Part shown: positions 40,338-48,220 of the stretch, in pieces | Layout: the number at the start of each line of letters is the position of its first letter | Numbering within the stretch: the first letter of the stretch is position 1 | From: Nonomuraea deserti | GTDB lineage: Bacteria; Actinomycetota; Actinomycetes; Streptosporangiales; Streptosporangiaceae | Direction of reading: 5' to 3' | NCBI RefSeq assembly: GCF_004348685.1 | Contig: NZ_SMKO01000025.1 | Coordinates: 1 to 64,000 of the forward strand | Length of the DNA stretch: 64,000 bases | Notes under the pieces: generated by a model | The model's database searches: none | What the model was told of the DNA's origin: nothing | Seen by the model: only the letters and a program-made list of their open reading frames with translations | Position numbers and translations under genes: made by a program

Positions 40338-40996
40338 ACGACATCAGGGTGCTCGTCGTCGACGACGACTTCATGGTCGCGCGGATCCACAGCGGCTACG
40401 TGTCCCGCGTGCCGGGGTTCAGCGTCGTCTCCGTCGCCCACAACGGGGCCGGCGCGCTGGCCGCGGCGGCGGAGCTGCGGCCCGACCTCGTGCTGCTCGA
40501 CATCTACCTGCCCGACATGTCGGGGCTCGAGGTGCTCAAGGCGATCGACGACGTGGACGTGCTCATGATCAGCGCGGCCCGCGACGTGCCCACGGTCAAG
40601 GAGGCCATGCGCGGCGGCGCGGTCAACTATCTGATCAAGCCGTTCACCGCCACCGCGCTGACCGAGCGGCTCCGGCAGTACGCCGACACCCGCAGGCGCA
40701 TCACCGCCATCGGTCCCGAGGCACGCCAGGACGACGTCGACCGGCTCTTCGGCACGCCCATGACCGCGGCGCCCATGCCCAAAGGTCTGTCCCCGGCCAC
40801 CTGCGCGCTGGTCGCCGACAGCCTGCGGGAGGCGGGCCGCGACCTGTCGGCGACCGAGACCGCCCAGCTCACGGGCCTGTCACGGGTGAGCGCCCGCCGC
40901 TATCTCGAACATCTCTGCGCGGCAGGGCAGGCCGAACTCCGGCCGCGTTACGGCACGGCCGGTCGTCCGGAACATCGCTACCGGTGGCTAGGTTGA
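40334..40996 (+). CDS. Response regulator, CitB/DcuR family
   Basis: A 220-residue regulator starting at GTG 40334, overlapping the kinase stop. The receiver domain has the acidic pocket VVDDDF, the phosphorylated D56 in LVLLDIYLPD and the lysine in YLIKPF. The C-terminal helix-turn-helix (ATETAQLTGLSRVSARRYLEHL) and a winged end with RPEHRYRWLG match CitB-type regulators. With the preceding kinase it forms the likely controller of tctCBA. Confidence 0.93.
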   Translation: MNDIRVLVVDDDFMVARIHSGYVSRVPGFSVVSVAHNGAGALAAAAELRPDLVLLDIYLPDMSGLEVLKAIDDVDVLMISAARDVPTVKEAMRGGAVNYLIKPFTATALTERLRQYADTRRRITAIGPEARQDDVDRLFGTPMTAAPMPKGLSPATCALVADSLREAGRDLSATETAQLTGLSRVSARRYLEHLCAAGQAELRPRYGTAGRPEHRYRWLG

Positions 40997-41088
40997 CACA
41001 CTTCCGTAGTCATTTCCCGTGACATATGCGGATCCGCGTGCCTTACTGTTGCCTGAGACTTGGCTGCGGACCGGGAGGAGATTGAGGC

Positions 41089-43080
41089 GTGCGAAACGCC
41101 GGACCGATCGAGTCACCGACCGACCCGTTTGCCTCGGTGCCACTGCCCACGTCGAGCGTCTCCAAGAAGCCGCGGATCGAAGGCCTGCCCCCGGGGGTCT
41201 CCCGGGACATCTTCGGACCGCCGGAACGACAGGAGCCCCGGCAGGCCCAAGCCCCGAGCGCCTCGGGCGGTCCCTCGGGCGGCGCGCTGCCCCCAGCACC
41301 GCCACCGGCGCAGCCGTGGCCGATGGCGGGCAACGACTCGGGCCGGCCCGCTGCCGTGTTCGGCCAGGAAAGCCCGCGCGAACACCCGCCCGCCTTCGAG
41401 CCCGAGCCGCGCAGACGGCGCCTCCTGCCGGGCCTGCTCACGCTTCTCCTGCTGCTCGCCGTGCTGGCGTACGTCGTGCCCGCCGTGCTCATGTCCGGCA
41501 GCGTGCTGCGCGGCACCCGCGTGTCGGGGGTCGACATCGGCGGACTGACCGTCACGCAGGCGGCCGACAAGCTGCGCACCGAGCTCGCCGCCCAGCTGAG
41601 CAAGCCGGTCGTCGCCGACATCGGCGGCAAGAAGGACACCATCCAGGCCGACGAGGCCGGACTGGAGCTCGACGTGGTCGGCACGATCGGCCAGGCGCCC
41701 AGCGGCTTCCCCAGCCCGCAGGAGGTGTGGCGCGGCCTGACCGGCACCACCGAGCTCGAACCGAAGATCAACATCGACACCTCCCAGCTCACCAGGACCG
41801 TCGAGGGCCTGGCCGAGTCCGTGGACAAGCGCGCGCAGGAAGGCCGGGTGGCCTTCTCCGGGCTGACGCCGAAAGCCCGCCAGCCGCAGGACGGCGTGCT
41901 GCTCGACAGGGAGGACGCCGTGAAGAGGATCGGAGACGCCTTCCTGCGGGGCGGCGGCTCCGTCGTGCTCACCCTGAGGCCGTCCAAGCCCGTCACCACC
42001 CCGGGAGCCGTCAGGGCGGCGCTGGCCAAGGCGAAGCAGGCCGTCGCCGCCCCCGTCACGCTGACCCTCGACGGCAAGCAGGCGCAGGTCCCGCCCGCCG
42101 TGATCGCGGCCAACCTGTCCTTCGCCTCCGACGGCAGCGGCGGGCTCGCACCGCAGTTCGACGCCAAGGCGGCGCTCACCACCGTGGAGAGCAGCCTGGT
42201 CTCCGCCGCCCAGCAACCCCGCGACGCCACGTACGACATCGTGAACGGCAAGCCGGTCCTGGTGCCCGCCCGCACCGGACGGGGCGTGAACGACAAGCTG
42301 CTGGCCAGGGACGCCGAGAAGGTGTTCGCCGAGGGTGGCGACCGGACGATCCCGGTGCGGCTGGGCGCCGTCGCCCCGACGGTCGCGACCTCGGAGATCG
42401 ACAACCTCGGCATCAAGGAGACCCTCGCCACCTTCACCACGAACTTCGACTGCTGCCAGCCGCGCGCGAAGAACATCCAGCGCATGGCGGAGGAGCTCGA
42501 CGGCCACATCGTCAAGCCGGGCGAGACGTTCTCGATCAACGATGTCGTGGGCGAGCGCACCCTCGAGGACGGGTACGTCGAAGCGGCGGAGACCGTCGGC
42601 GGGCGCCTGGTCAGCATCGTCGGCGGCGGGGTCTCGCAGTTCGCCACGACGATGTACAACGCGGCGTACTTCAGCGGGCTCGAGGACGTCGAGCACAAGC
42701 CGATGGACTACTACACCGACCAGTTCCCGGCCGGGCGTGACGTCGCGCTGCTCTACCCGGAGTCGGACCTGAAGTGGCGCAACGACTCGGACAACGGCGT
42801 GCTGATCAAGACCGCGTTCACGCAGACGTCGGTGACGGTGGCACTCTGGGGCACCAAGCGGTACGACAAGATCGAGGCGGTCGAGTCGGAACGGCGGGAC
42901 TTCACCCAGTTCCGCCGGGAGACCAGCAGCGAGCCCGGCTGCCTGTCGACGACGGGCGCTCAGGGCTTCTCCATCGACGTCACGCGGGTGTTCCACAAGG
43001 ACGGCCGGGTGGTCAAGAAGGACGACAAGCTGACCACCAAGTACCGTCCGCAGCCCCAGACCACCTGCACCGCGTCGTGA
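41089..43080 (+). CDS. VanW family protein with peptidoglycan-binding-4 domains
   Basis: A 663-residue membrane-anchored protein. A Pro/Ser-rich cytoplasmic N-terminus (1-105) precedes RRRR and one membrane segment (about 110-130). Outside, GTRVSGVDIGGLTVTQAADKL begins the YoaR-like putative peptidoglycan-binding repeats. The VanW domain occupies about 440-580, with KPGETFSINDVVGERT, GGGVSQFATTMYNAAYF and a PMDYYTDQFPAGRDV stretch. Start GTG 41089 with GGGAGGAG upstream. VanW is found beside vancomycin-resistance genes but no van genes are here; the role is probably envelope-related and otherwise unknown. Confidence 0.88.
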   Translation: MRNAGPIESPTDPFASVPLPTSSVSKKPRIEGLPPGVSRDIFGPPERQEPRQAQAPSASGGPSGGALPPAPPPAQPWPMAGNDSGRPAAVFGQESPREHPPAFEPEPRRRRLLPGLLTLLLLLAVLAYVVPAVLMSGSVLRGTRVSGVDIGGLTVTQAADKLRTELAAQLSKPVVADIGGKKDTIQADEAGLELDVVGTIGQAPSGFPSPQEVWRGLTGTTELEPKINIDTSQLTRTVEGLAESVDKRAQEGRVAFSGLTPKARQPQDGVLLDREDAVKRIGDAFLRGGGSVVLTLRPSKPVTTPGAVRAALAKAKQAVAAPVTLTLDGKQAQVPPAVIAANLSFASDGSGGLAPQFDAKAALTTVESSLVSAAQQPRDATYDIVNGKPVLVPARTGRGVNDKLLARDAEKVFAEGGDRTIPVRLGAVAPTVATSEIDNLGIKETLATFTTNFDCCQPRAKNIQRMAEELDGHIVKPGETFSINDVVGERTLEDGYVEAAETVGGRLVSIVGGGVSQFATTMYNAAYFSGLEDVEHKPMDYYTDQFPAGRDVALLYPESDLKWRNDSDNGVLIKTAFTQTSVTVALWGTKRYDKIEAVESERRDFTQFRRETSSEPGCLSTTGAQGFSIDVTRVFHKDGRVVKKDDKLTTKYRPQPQTTCTAS

Positions 43081-43107
43081 CGCGCGCCGCCTGAGCGAGC
43101 GCCCTGG

Positions 43108-44205
43108 TCATGAGGCGGGGACGGACAGGATGCGGTCGTCGCCCTCCCGCGGCGAACCCCTGCCGTCCTTGTTGCTGGTGCCCACCCACACGGTGCCGTC
43201 GGGGGCGGTGGTGACCGCGCGGAGGCGGCCGTAGCGGTCGGTGAAGTGGGCGACCGGCCGGCCGGCGGCGCCGTCGGAGCCGAGCGGCACCTGCCACAGG
43301 CGCTCCCCGCGCAGGGCCCCCACCCACAACGAACCGCCGGCGTAGGCCAGGCCGGACGGTGAGGCCTCGTCGGTCGACCAGGTGAGGATGGGGTTCACGA
43401 ACCGCTCGTCATCGCCCCGGCCCTCGACCTCGGGCCAGCCGTAGTTGGCGCCCGGCTCGATCAGGTTGATCTCGTCGTAGGCGTCGGCGCCGAACTCGGA
43501 GGCGTACAGGCGGTCCGAGTCGTCCCACGCCAGGCCCTGGACGTTGCGGTGGCCGTAGCTGTAGACGAGCGTGCCGAACGGGTTGCCGGGGGCGGGCGCG
43601 CCGTCCACGGCCATGCGCAGGATCTTGCCCGCGAGGGAGTCGCGCTGCTGGGCGAGGTCGCGGTCGCCGGTCTCGCCGGTGGAGGCGTACAGGTGACCGT
43701 CGGGGCCGAACGCCAGCCTGCCGCCGTTGTGGATGCCGCCCTTCGGGATGCCCTGGACGAGCACCCGGCGGTCGCTGAGCGCGTCGCCGGCCAGCCGGTA
43801 GCGGACGATCCGGTTGTCCTCGGCGGCGGTGTAATAGAGGAAGACGTGCTGGTCCTTGACCGCGACCCCCATCAGGCCGCCCTCGCCGTCCGGCGTCACG
43901 CCTTCGATCGTGCCCAGCTCGCTCACCTTGCCGTCCTCGGTGACCCGGAGCAGCCGGGCGGTGTCACGTTCGGTGACCAGGGCGTCGCCGCCGGGCAGGA
44001 ACGCGATCGCCCACGGCACGGCCAGCCCGGTCGCCACGTCCTTCGGGTCCGCGGCCGGCCCATCCGCAGGCACGGCGGCCGTCGGGAGCACCGCGCCGCC
44101 GCCGCCGGAGCAGCCGGCGAGCCCGGTCAGCAGCCCGGTCAGCAGCCCCGTCAGCAGCACGGCCTCCGACAGGGTCGCGCAGAGCTTCGTCATGGGCTTC
44201 CTCAT
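43108..44205 (-). CDS. PQQ-dependent sugar dehydrogenase family lipoprotein
   Basis: A 365-residue six-bladed beta-propeller of the soluble glucose/sorbosone dehydrogenase family. The signal peptide contains a three-fold LLTG repeat and ends in a lipobox LAGC. Diagnostic blades: LAVPWAIAFLPGG, GGLMGVAV, HNGGRLAFGPDGHLYASTGE, YSYGHRNVQGLAW and EINLIEPGANYGWPE. It should oxidise a sugar outside the membrane; whether it truly binds PQQ is not shown, and no PQQ synthesis genes are in the window. Start unsure: ATG 44193, 44205 or 44214. Confidence 0.87.
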   Translation of the reverse strand: MRKPMTKLCATLSEAVLLTGLLTGLLTGLAGCSGGGGAVLPTAAVPADGPAADPKDVATGLAVPWAIAFLPGGDALVTERDTARLLRVTEDGKVSELGTIEGVTPDGEGGLMGVAVKDQHVFLYYTAAEDNRIVRYRLAGDALSDRRVLVQGIPKGGIHNGGRLAFGPDGHLYASTGETGDRDLAQQRDSLAGKILRMAVDGAPAPGNPFGTLVYSYGHRNVQGLAWDDSDRLYASEFGADAYDEINLIEPGANYGWPEVEGRGDDERFVNPILTWSTDEASPSGLAYAGGSLWVGALRGERLWQVPLGSDGAAGRPVAHFTDRYGRLRAVTTAPDGTVWVGTSNKDGRGSPREGDDRILSVPAS

Positions 44206-44242
44206 GTATTCCATACTTCCCCGGAGTCGTAAGGTTTGCCGC

Positions 44243-45151
44243 ATGAAGACCTGGGTTCCGTCCGATTCGGCGGCTGATGTTCTTTCCGACCTGTCCGGGG
44301 TCGAATGCGCCGTGTACAACAGCACGACCCCGATGCCGGAAGGCGTCGAGGAGGTGGAGGTGTGGATCCCGCCCCTGGTCACGGTGCCCGACGTGCGGGG
44401 GACGATGGCGCGGATGAGCTCGTTGCGGCTCGTGCAGACCGTGACCGCGGGGGTGGAGCCGTACCGTCCGCACATCCCCGAGGGCGTGACGCTGTGCAAC
44501 GCGCGCGGGGTGCACGACGCGGGGACCGCGGAGTGGGCGGTCGGGGCGATGGTGGCGGTGGTGCGCGATTTCCCCGGGTTCGTGGACGCGCAGCGCAGGG
44601 GCGAGTGGACCTACCACCACACCGGCGTCCTCGCCGACTCGACCGTGCTGATCGTCGGCTACGGCTCCATCGGGGCGGCGCTGGAGCGGCGGCTCGCCGG
44701 GTTCGAGGTCGAGGTCGTACGCGTGGCCAGGACCGCCCGCGACGGCGTGCACGGCATGGCCGACCTGCCCGCGCTGCTGCCGGCGGCGGACGTCGTGGTG
44801 CTGCTCGTGCCCGCCACGCCCGACACGGCCGGCATGGTGGACGCCGCGTTCCTGGCCCGCATGAAGGACGGCGCCGTGCTCGTCAACGCCGCCCGGGGCG
44901 GGGTGGTCGACACCGACGCCCTGATCGCTGAGCTGAAGACGGGCAGACTGCGCGCGGCGCTGGACGTGACGGCGCCGGAGCCGCTGCCGGAGGGTCACCC
45001 TCTCTGGAGCGCGCCGGGCGTGCTGATCACCCCGCACGTCGCGGGCAGCACCCCGGCGTCCGAGCGGCGCGTGCTCCGCCTCATCCGGGGCCAGCTGGAG
45101 CGTTACCTCGCAGGTGAGCGGCTGATCAATGTCATAACCGACACGTACTGA
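44243..45151 (+). CDS. D-isomer-specific 2-hydroxyacid dehydrogenase
   Basis: A 302-residue NAD-dependent dehydrogenase of the D-2-hydroxyacid family. The Rossmann motif is VLIVGYGSIG; the catalytic Arg is in VNAARGGVVDTDAL, the Glu in APEPLPEGHPLW and the His in LITPHVAGST. It is shorter than SerA and has no ACT domain, so it is not clearly the serine-pathway enzyme although it lies near ilvBNC. Start ATG 44243, only tens of bases from the divergent sugar dehydrogenase, so they may share a promoter region. Confidence 0.88.
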   Translation: MKTWVPSDSAADVLSDLSGVECAVYNSTTPMPEGVEEVEVWIPPLVTVPDVRGTMARMSSLRLVQTVTAGVEPYRPHIPEGVTLCNARGVHDAGTAEWAVGAMVAVVRDFPGFVDAQRRGEWTYHHTGVLADSTVLIVGYGSIGAALERRLAGFEVEVVRVARTARDGVHGMADLPALLPAADVVVLLVPATPDTAGMVDAAFLARMKDGAVLVNAARGGVVDTDALIAELKTGRLRAALDVTAPEPLPEGHPLWSAPGVLITPHVAGSTPASERRVLRLIRGQLERYLAGERLINVITDTY

Positions 45152-45351
45152 GAGGATCCCGGAACGTGGCTGGTCCGTGACCTTCGGTGCGTAGCGTTAC
45201 GTTTGCAGGGAGTTCCTGACTCACTGTCAAGGCGCTCTTGGCAGCAATTGGTCCGTGTGGTTATCAGATCGGTGACGACATCGGCGTTGTCACCACCCGC
45301 GCACCCACAACCGTACACACTGGCGAAGTGGTCCGCCGGGCTTCGGCGGTC

Positions 45352-48015
45352 ATGGGCGCAGAGGACAAGACGGGATGGGCAACGACTGTGATCCGCTGGC
45401 GTGATCCACGGGTGCCGCTGACCGCGGCGGCGGCGGTCGGCGCGGTGGCGTTCGCCGCCGCGCTCCTCGCGGGCGGTCAGCCCTTGCTCACCGGCGCGGT
45501 CGCGGGAGGGCTCGCGGCGCTGGCCGCCGCCACGGCCCTGCTGATCGCCTCGGTGAAGTCGGCCGCGCATCGCCCCATGGCGATGGGCGCGCGCTGGATG
45601 GGCGGCGGCGCCGTCATCTGGGCCGCCGGTGTGGCGCTGCGTCCCTTCGCCGAGAGCTTCGTGGTCAGCTTCGCCGACATGTTCGTGCTGCTGGGCGCCG
45701 GTGTCACGGCCGGCGGCGCGCTGATCGCCGCCGACCGCAAGTTCCCGGCCAGAGCCGTTTTACGGCAGGTCACCGATGCCTATCTGTGCGCCGCCTCGCT
45801 CTTCCTGATCGGCTGGGTGGTGGCGCTGCGCCACGTCTACGCCGACGCGGCCGACCCCGCGGCCTTCACGTTCGTGATGCTGCCGCCGATGATCGCGCTG
45901 CTGGTCACGTTCGCCGTGATCCCGTCCGTGCTCACCAGCAAGGCCACCTCATGGCTGCTCGGGCTGGCCGGCGTCGGCGTGCTCGCCACCATGACCGTGG
46001 CCGGCCTGGCGGTCGCGGTGGCGCGGCTCGACGGCGGCGACGCGCCGCTCTGGAGCGTCATGCTCGCGCCGGTCGCGTTCCTGCTCCTGGCCGCCGTCCC
46101 GTGGGGTCCTCGCGGCAGGCACGCGGGCGGGCCCGCCGTGGCCGGCGTGATCGGCGTGGTGCCGCAGGCGCTGGTCGCGATCGCGGCCTGCACGCTGCTC
46201 GCGCACCTGGCGGGCGGGGCGAAGGGGCCGGCGGTCACCGGTGTCGTGGTGGTCGCGGTCTCCGTCGTGCTGCTCCTGCTCATGCGCCTGTTCGTGGTGT
46301 CGGCGACCAACCTGCGCCTGCGCGGCCTGGTCAAGCTGGGCGAGCGGCAGCTCAGGGAGCTGGCGGAGAGCACCGGCGACGTGGTGCTCCTGTGCGACTA
46401 CGAGGGCGTGGTGCGCGAGATCGGCGCCGGGGTCGAGGCCACCTACGGCTACCGCCCCGACCAGCTGGTGGGCGGGTCGATCTTCGACTACATCCACCCG
46501 GAGGACGTGCCCGGCATCCAGGTCGCGATGCGGGCCATGCATCTCGACGAGGAGGGCGCCTCGCCCGGCGCCTGCCTGATCGCGTGCCGGGTGCGGGCCG
46601 CCGACGGCACCTGGCGCCCCACCGAGTCGGTGGCCACCCGCCACGTCCGCGGCGACGAGCTGATGCTGGTGACCACCAGAGACGTCAGCGACGAGGAGGC
46701 CCTGCGCAACCAGGTCGCCCACCTGACCTTCCACGACGGCGTCACCGGGCTGCCCAATCGCGCCTACTTCGAGGAGCGCACCCGTGAGGTGCTCTCCGGC
46801 CGCACGCCGGGCACCGGAGGGGCCAACACCGCGGTCATCTTCCTCGACCTCGACGGGTTCACCTCGGTCAACGACTCCGTCGGCCACGCCAGCGGCGACT
46901 ACCTCCTCGGCCAGGCGGCCAGGCGGCTGCGCGGCGCCGTGCGGGCCGACGACACGCTGGCCAGGTGGGGCGGTGACGAGTTCGCGGTGCTCGTGGAGAC
47001 GGGCGGCGAGGCGCAGCTCGCGGTCGACCTGGCCGAGCGGCTCGTCCGCGCGGTCTCGCAGGAGCCGTTCCGCGTCGCCGACCGCGACGTGGCCCTGACC
47101 GCCAGCGTGGGCGTGGCCTTCACCGAGGACGACATGCCCGCGGGCGACCTCATCCGCAACGCCGACGTCGCCATGGCACGCGCCAAAGAGCTCGGCGGGC
47201 GGCGGGTCGAGGTGTTCGCCGCGCAGATGCACGCCGACGTCGTGCGCCGCCTGGAGCTGGCCGCCGACCTGCAGCGGGCCCTGATCGACCAGCAGTTCGC
47301 GATCGAATACCAGCCGGTGGTCGACCTCGCCACGTCGCGGGTGACCGCGGTCGAGGCGCTGGTGCGGTGGTGGCGCGGGTCGGTGTTCGTGCCGCCCGAG
47401 CAGTTCCTCGGCCCGGCCGAGGACACCGGGCTGATCGTGCCGCTGGGCGAGTGGATCCTGCGCGAGGCGTGCCGCGAGGTGGCCGCCTGGCGGGCCGAGT
47501 CCTGGGACATCGGCCTGTCGCTCAACCTGTCGGCCCGCCAGATCACCGCGCCCCGGTTCGTCGAGACCGTGGAGGAGGCGCTGGCCGAGAGCGGGCTGCC
47601 CGCCTCCGCGCTCACCCTCGAGGTGATCGAGGAGATGCTGGTCGAAGACGCCGAGGAGACCATCAAGCGGCTGTCCGAGCTGCGCGCGCTCGGCGTGCGC
47701 CTGGCCATCGACGACTTCGGCACCGGCTACGCTTCGCTGGCCTTCCTCCGGCAACTCCCGGTCGACATGATCAAAATCGACCCGTCGTTCGTGTCGGGGC
47801 TCGGCAAGGACGACACGCTGACGCTGCTCACGCGCACGATCGTGCGGCTCGGTCACGACCTCGGGCTCATCGTGGTGGCCGAGGGCATCGAGCGTCCCGA
47901 GCAACTGGAGTTGCTCAAGCAGATGGGCTGCACGCGGGGGCAGGGCTTCCTGGTGGCCAGGCCCATGGCGGCGCGCGGGGTCGACTCCCTGATGCGGACG
48001 AGTCTCACCGTTTGA
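45352..48015 (+). CDS. Membrane PAS-GGDEF-EAL cyclic di-GMP protein
   Basis: An 887-residue protein. Eight to ten hydrophobic segments occupy about 20-310, followed by a PAS domain (about 335-450; GDVVLLCDYEGVVREIG), a GGDEF domain with intact RWGGDEFAVLV, and an EAL domain with VEALVRWW, LEVIEEM, DDFGTGYASL and VVAEGIE. Both catalytic motifs look complete. Start ATG 45352; GTG 45328 is in frame. A rare TTA codon occurs at 45760. The gene ends just before the ilvB promoter. Targets unknown. Confidence 0.88.
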   Translation: MGAEDKTGWATTVIRWRDPRVPLTAAAAVGAVAFAAALLAGGQPLLTGAVAGGLAALAAATALLIASVKSAAHRPMAMGARWMGGGAVIWAAGVALRPFAESFVVSFADMFVLLGAGVTAGGALIAADRKFPARAVLRQVTDAYLCAASLFLIGWVVALRHVYADAADPAAFTFVMLPPMIALLVTFAVIPSVLTSKATSWLLGLAGVGVLATMTVAGLAVAVARLDGGDAPLWSVMLAPVAFLLLAAVPWGPRGRHAGGPAVAGVIGVVPQALVAIAACTLLAHLAGGAKGPAVTGVVVVAVSVVLLLLMRLFVVSATNLRLRGLVKLGERQLRELAESTGDVVLLCDYEGVVREIGAGVEATYGYRPDQLVGGSIFDYIHPEDVPGIQVAMRAMHLDEEGASPGACLIACRVRAADGTWRPTESVATRHVRGDELMLVTTRDVSDEEALRNQVAHLTFHDGVTGLPNRAYFEERTREVLSGRTPGTGGANTAVIFLDLDGFTSVNDSVGHASGDYLLGQAARRLRGAVRADDTLARWGGDEFAVLVETGGEAQLAVDLAERLVRAVSQEPFRVADRDVALTASVGVAFTEDDMPAGDLIRNADVAMARAKELGGRRVEVFAAQMHADVVRRLELAADLQRALIDQQFAIEYQPVVDLATSRVTAVEALVRWWRGSVFVPPEQFLGPAEDTGLIVPLGEWILREACREVAAWRAESWDIGLSLNLSARQITAPRFVETVEEALAESGLPASALTLEVIEEMLVEDAEETIKRLSELRALGVRLAIDDFGTGYASLAFLRQLPVDMIKIDPSFVSGLGKDDTLTLLTRTIVRLGHDLGLIVVAEGIERPEQLELLKQMGCTRGQGFLVARPMAARGVDSLMRTSLTV

Positions 48016-48032
48016 GACATGTGTCCACCAAG

Positions 48033-48063
48033 TTGACACTGGGGCGTTCGGAGCGGCTATCGT
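48033..48063 (+). promoter_or_regulatory. Promoter of the ilvBNC operon
   Basis: A perfect -35 TTGACA at 48033-48038 and a -10-like TATCGT at 48058-48063, 19 bp apart. The start of transcription expected about seven bases further on would fall at or very near the leader ATG (48071), implying a leaderless leader peptide. Confidence 0.6.
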
Positions 48064-48070
48064 GTAAGCC

Positions 48071-48121
48071 ATGCTTCGCAGTGAGATTCTCGTAGTACTT
48101 CGCCGGCGCGCAGGCCGATAG
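48071..48121 (+). CDS. ilv operon leader peptide
   Basis: A 16-codon frame reading MLRSEILVVLRRRAGR and then TAG. Five consecutive codons specify Ile-Leu-Val-Val-Leu, the three branched-chain amino acids made by the pathway of the genes downstream. It overlaps the first halves of two RNA stems and precedes a terminator, so stalling at these codons can decide whether ilvB is transcribed. There is no ribosome site upstream; translation is probably leaderless. Confidence 0.85.
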   Translation: MLRSEILVVLRRRAGR

Positions 48122-48144
48122 CGAAGCACGACGACCTGCGCGCC
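48072..48144 (+). promoter_or_regulatory. Attenuator leader: alternative RNA stems
   Basis: Two long pairings are possible in the leader. TGCTTCGC (48072-48079) is exactly complementary to GCGAAGCA (48121-48128), and GGCGCGCAGG (48105-48114) to CCTGCGCGCC (48135-48144). The second stem involves the last codons of the leader peptide and lies directly before the terminator, so ribosome position can change the folding. The exact antiterminator is not certain from inspection. Confidence 0.65.
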
Positions 48145-48183
48145 GCCCCAGGCCCACCTCGCCGGTGGGACGGGGCCTTTTTT
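48145..48183 (+). terminator. Attenuator terminator before ilvB
   Basis: GCCCC (48145-48149) pairs with GGGGC (48172-48176), and inside it CCCACC (48153-48158) with GGTGGG (48164-48169), followed by six T (48178-48183). A true intrinsic terminator with a T tract, rare in this GC-rich window, placed 37 bp before ilvB. Confidence 0.85.
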
Positions 48184-48220
48184 ATGTCCTTAAGCGAGTA
48201 GCCACGCAAGGAACGAGCCG

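Noticed and set aside
41097..43000. Van-type glycopeptide resistance locus around the VanW protein
   Set aside because: No vanR/S/H/A/X genes are present; VanW-domain proteins are common in actinomycetes without resistance.
44243..45151. serA (phosphoglycerate dehydrogenase) next to ilvBNC
   Set aside because: It is only 302 residues with no ACT or regulatory domain and is separated from ilvBNC; the general family call is safer.
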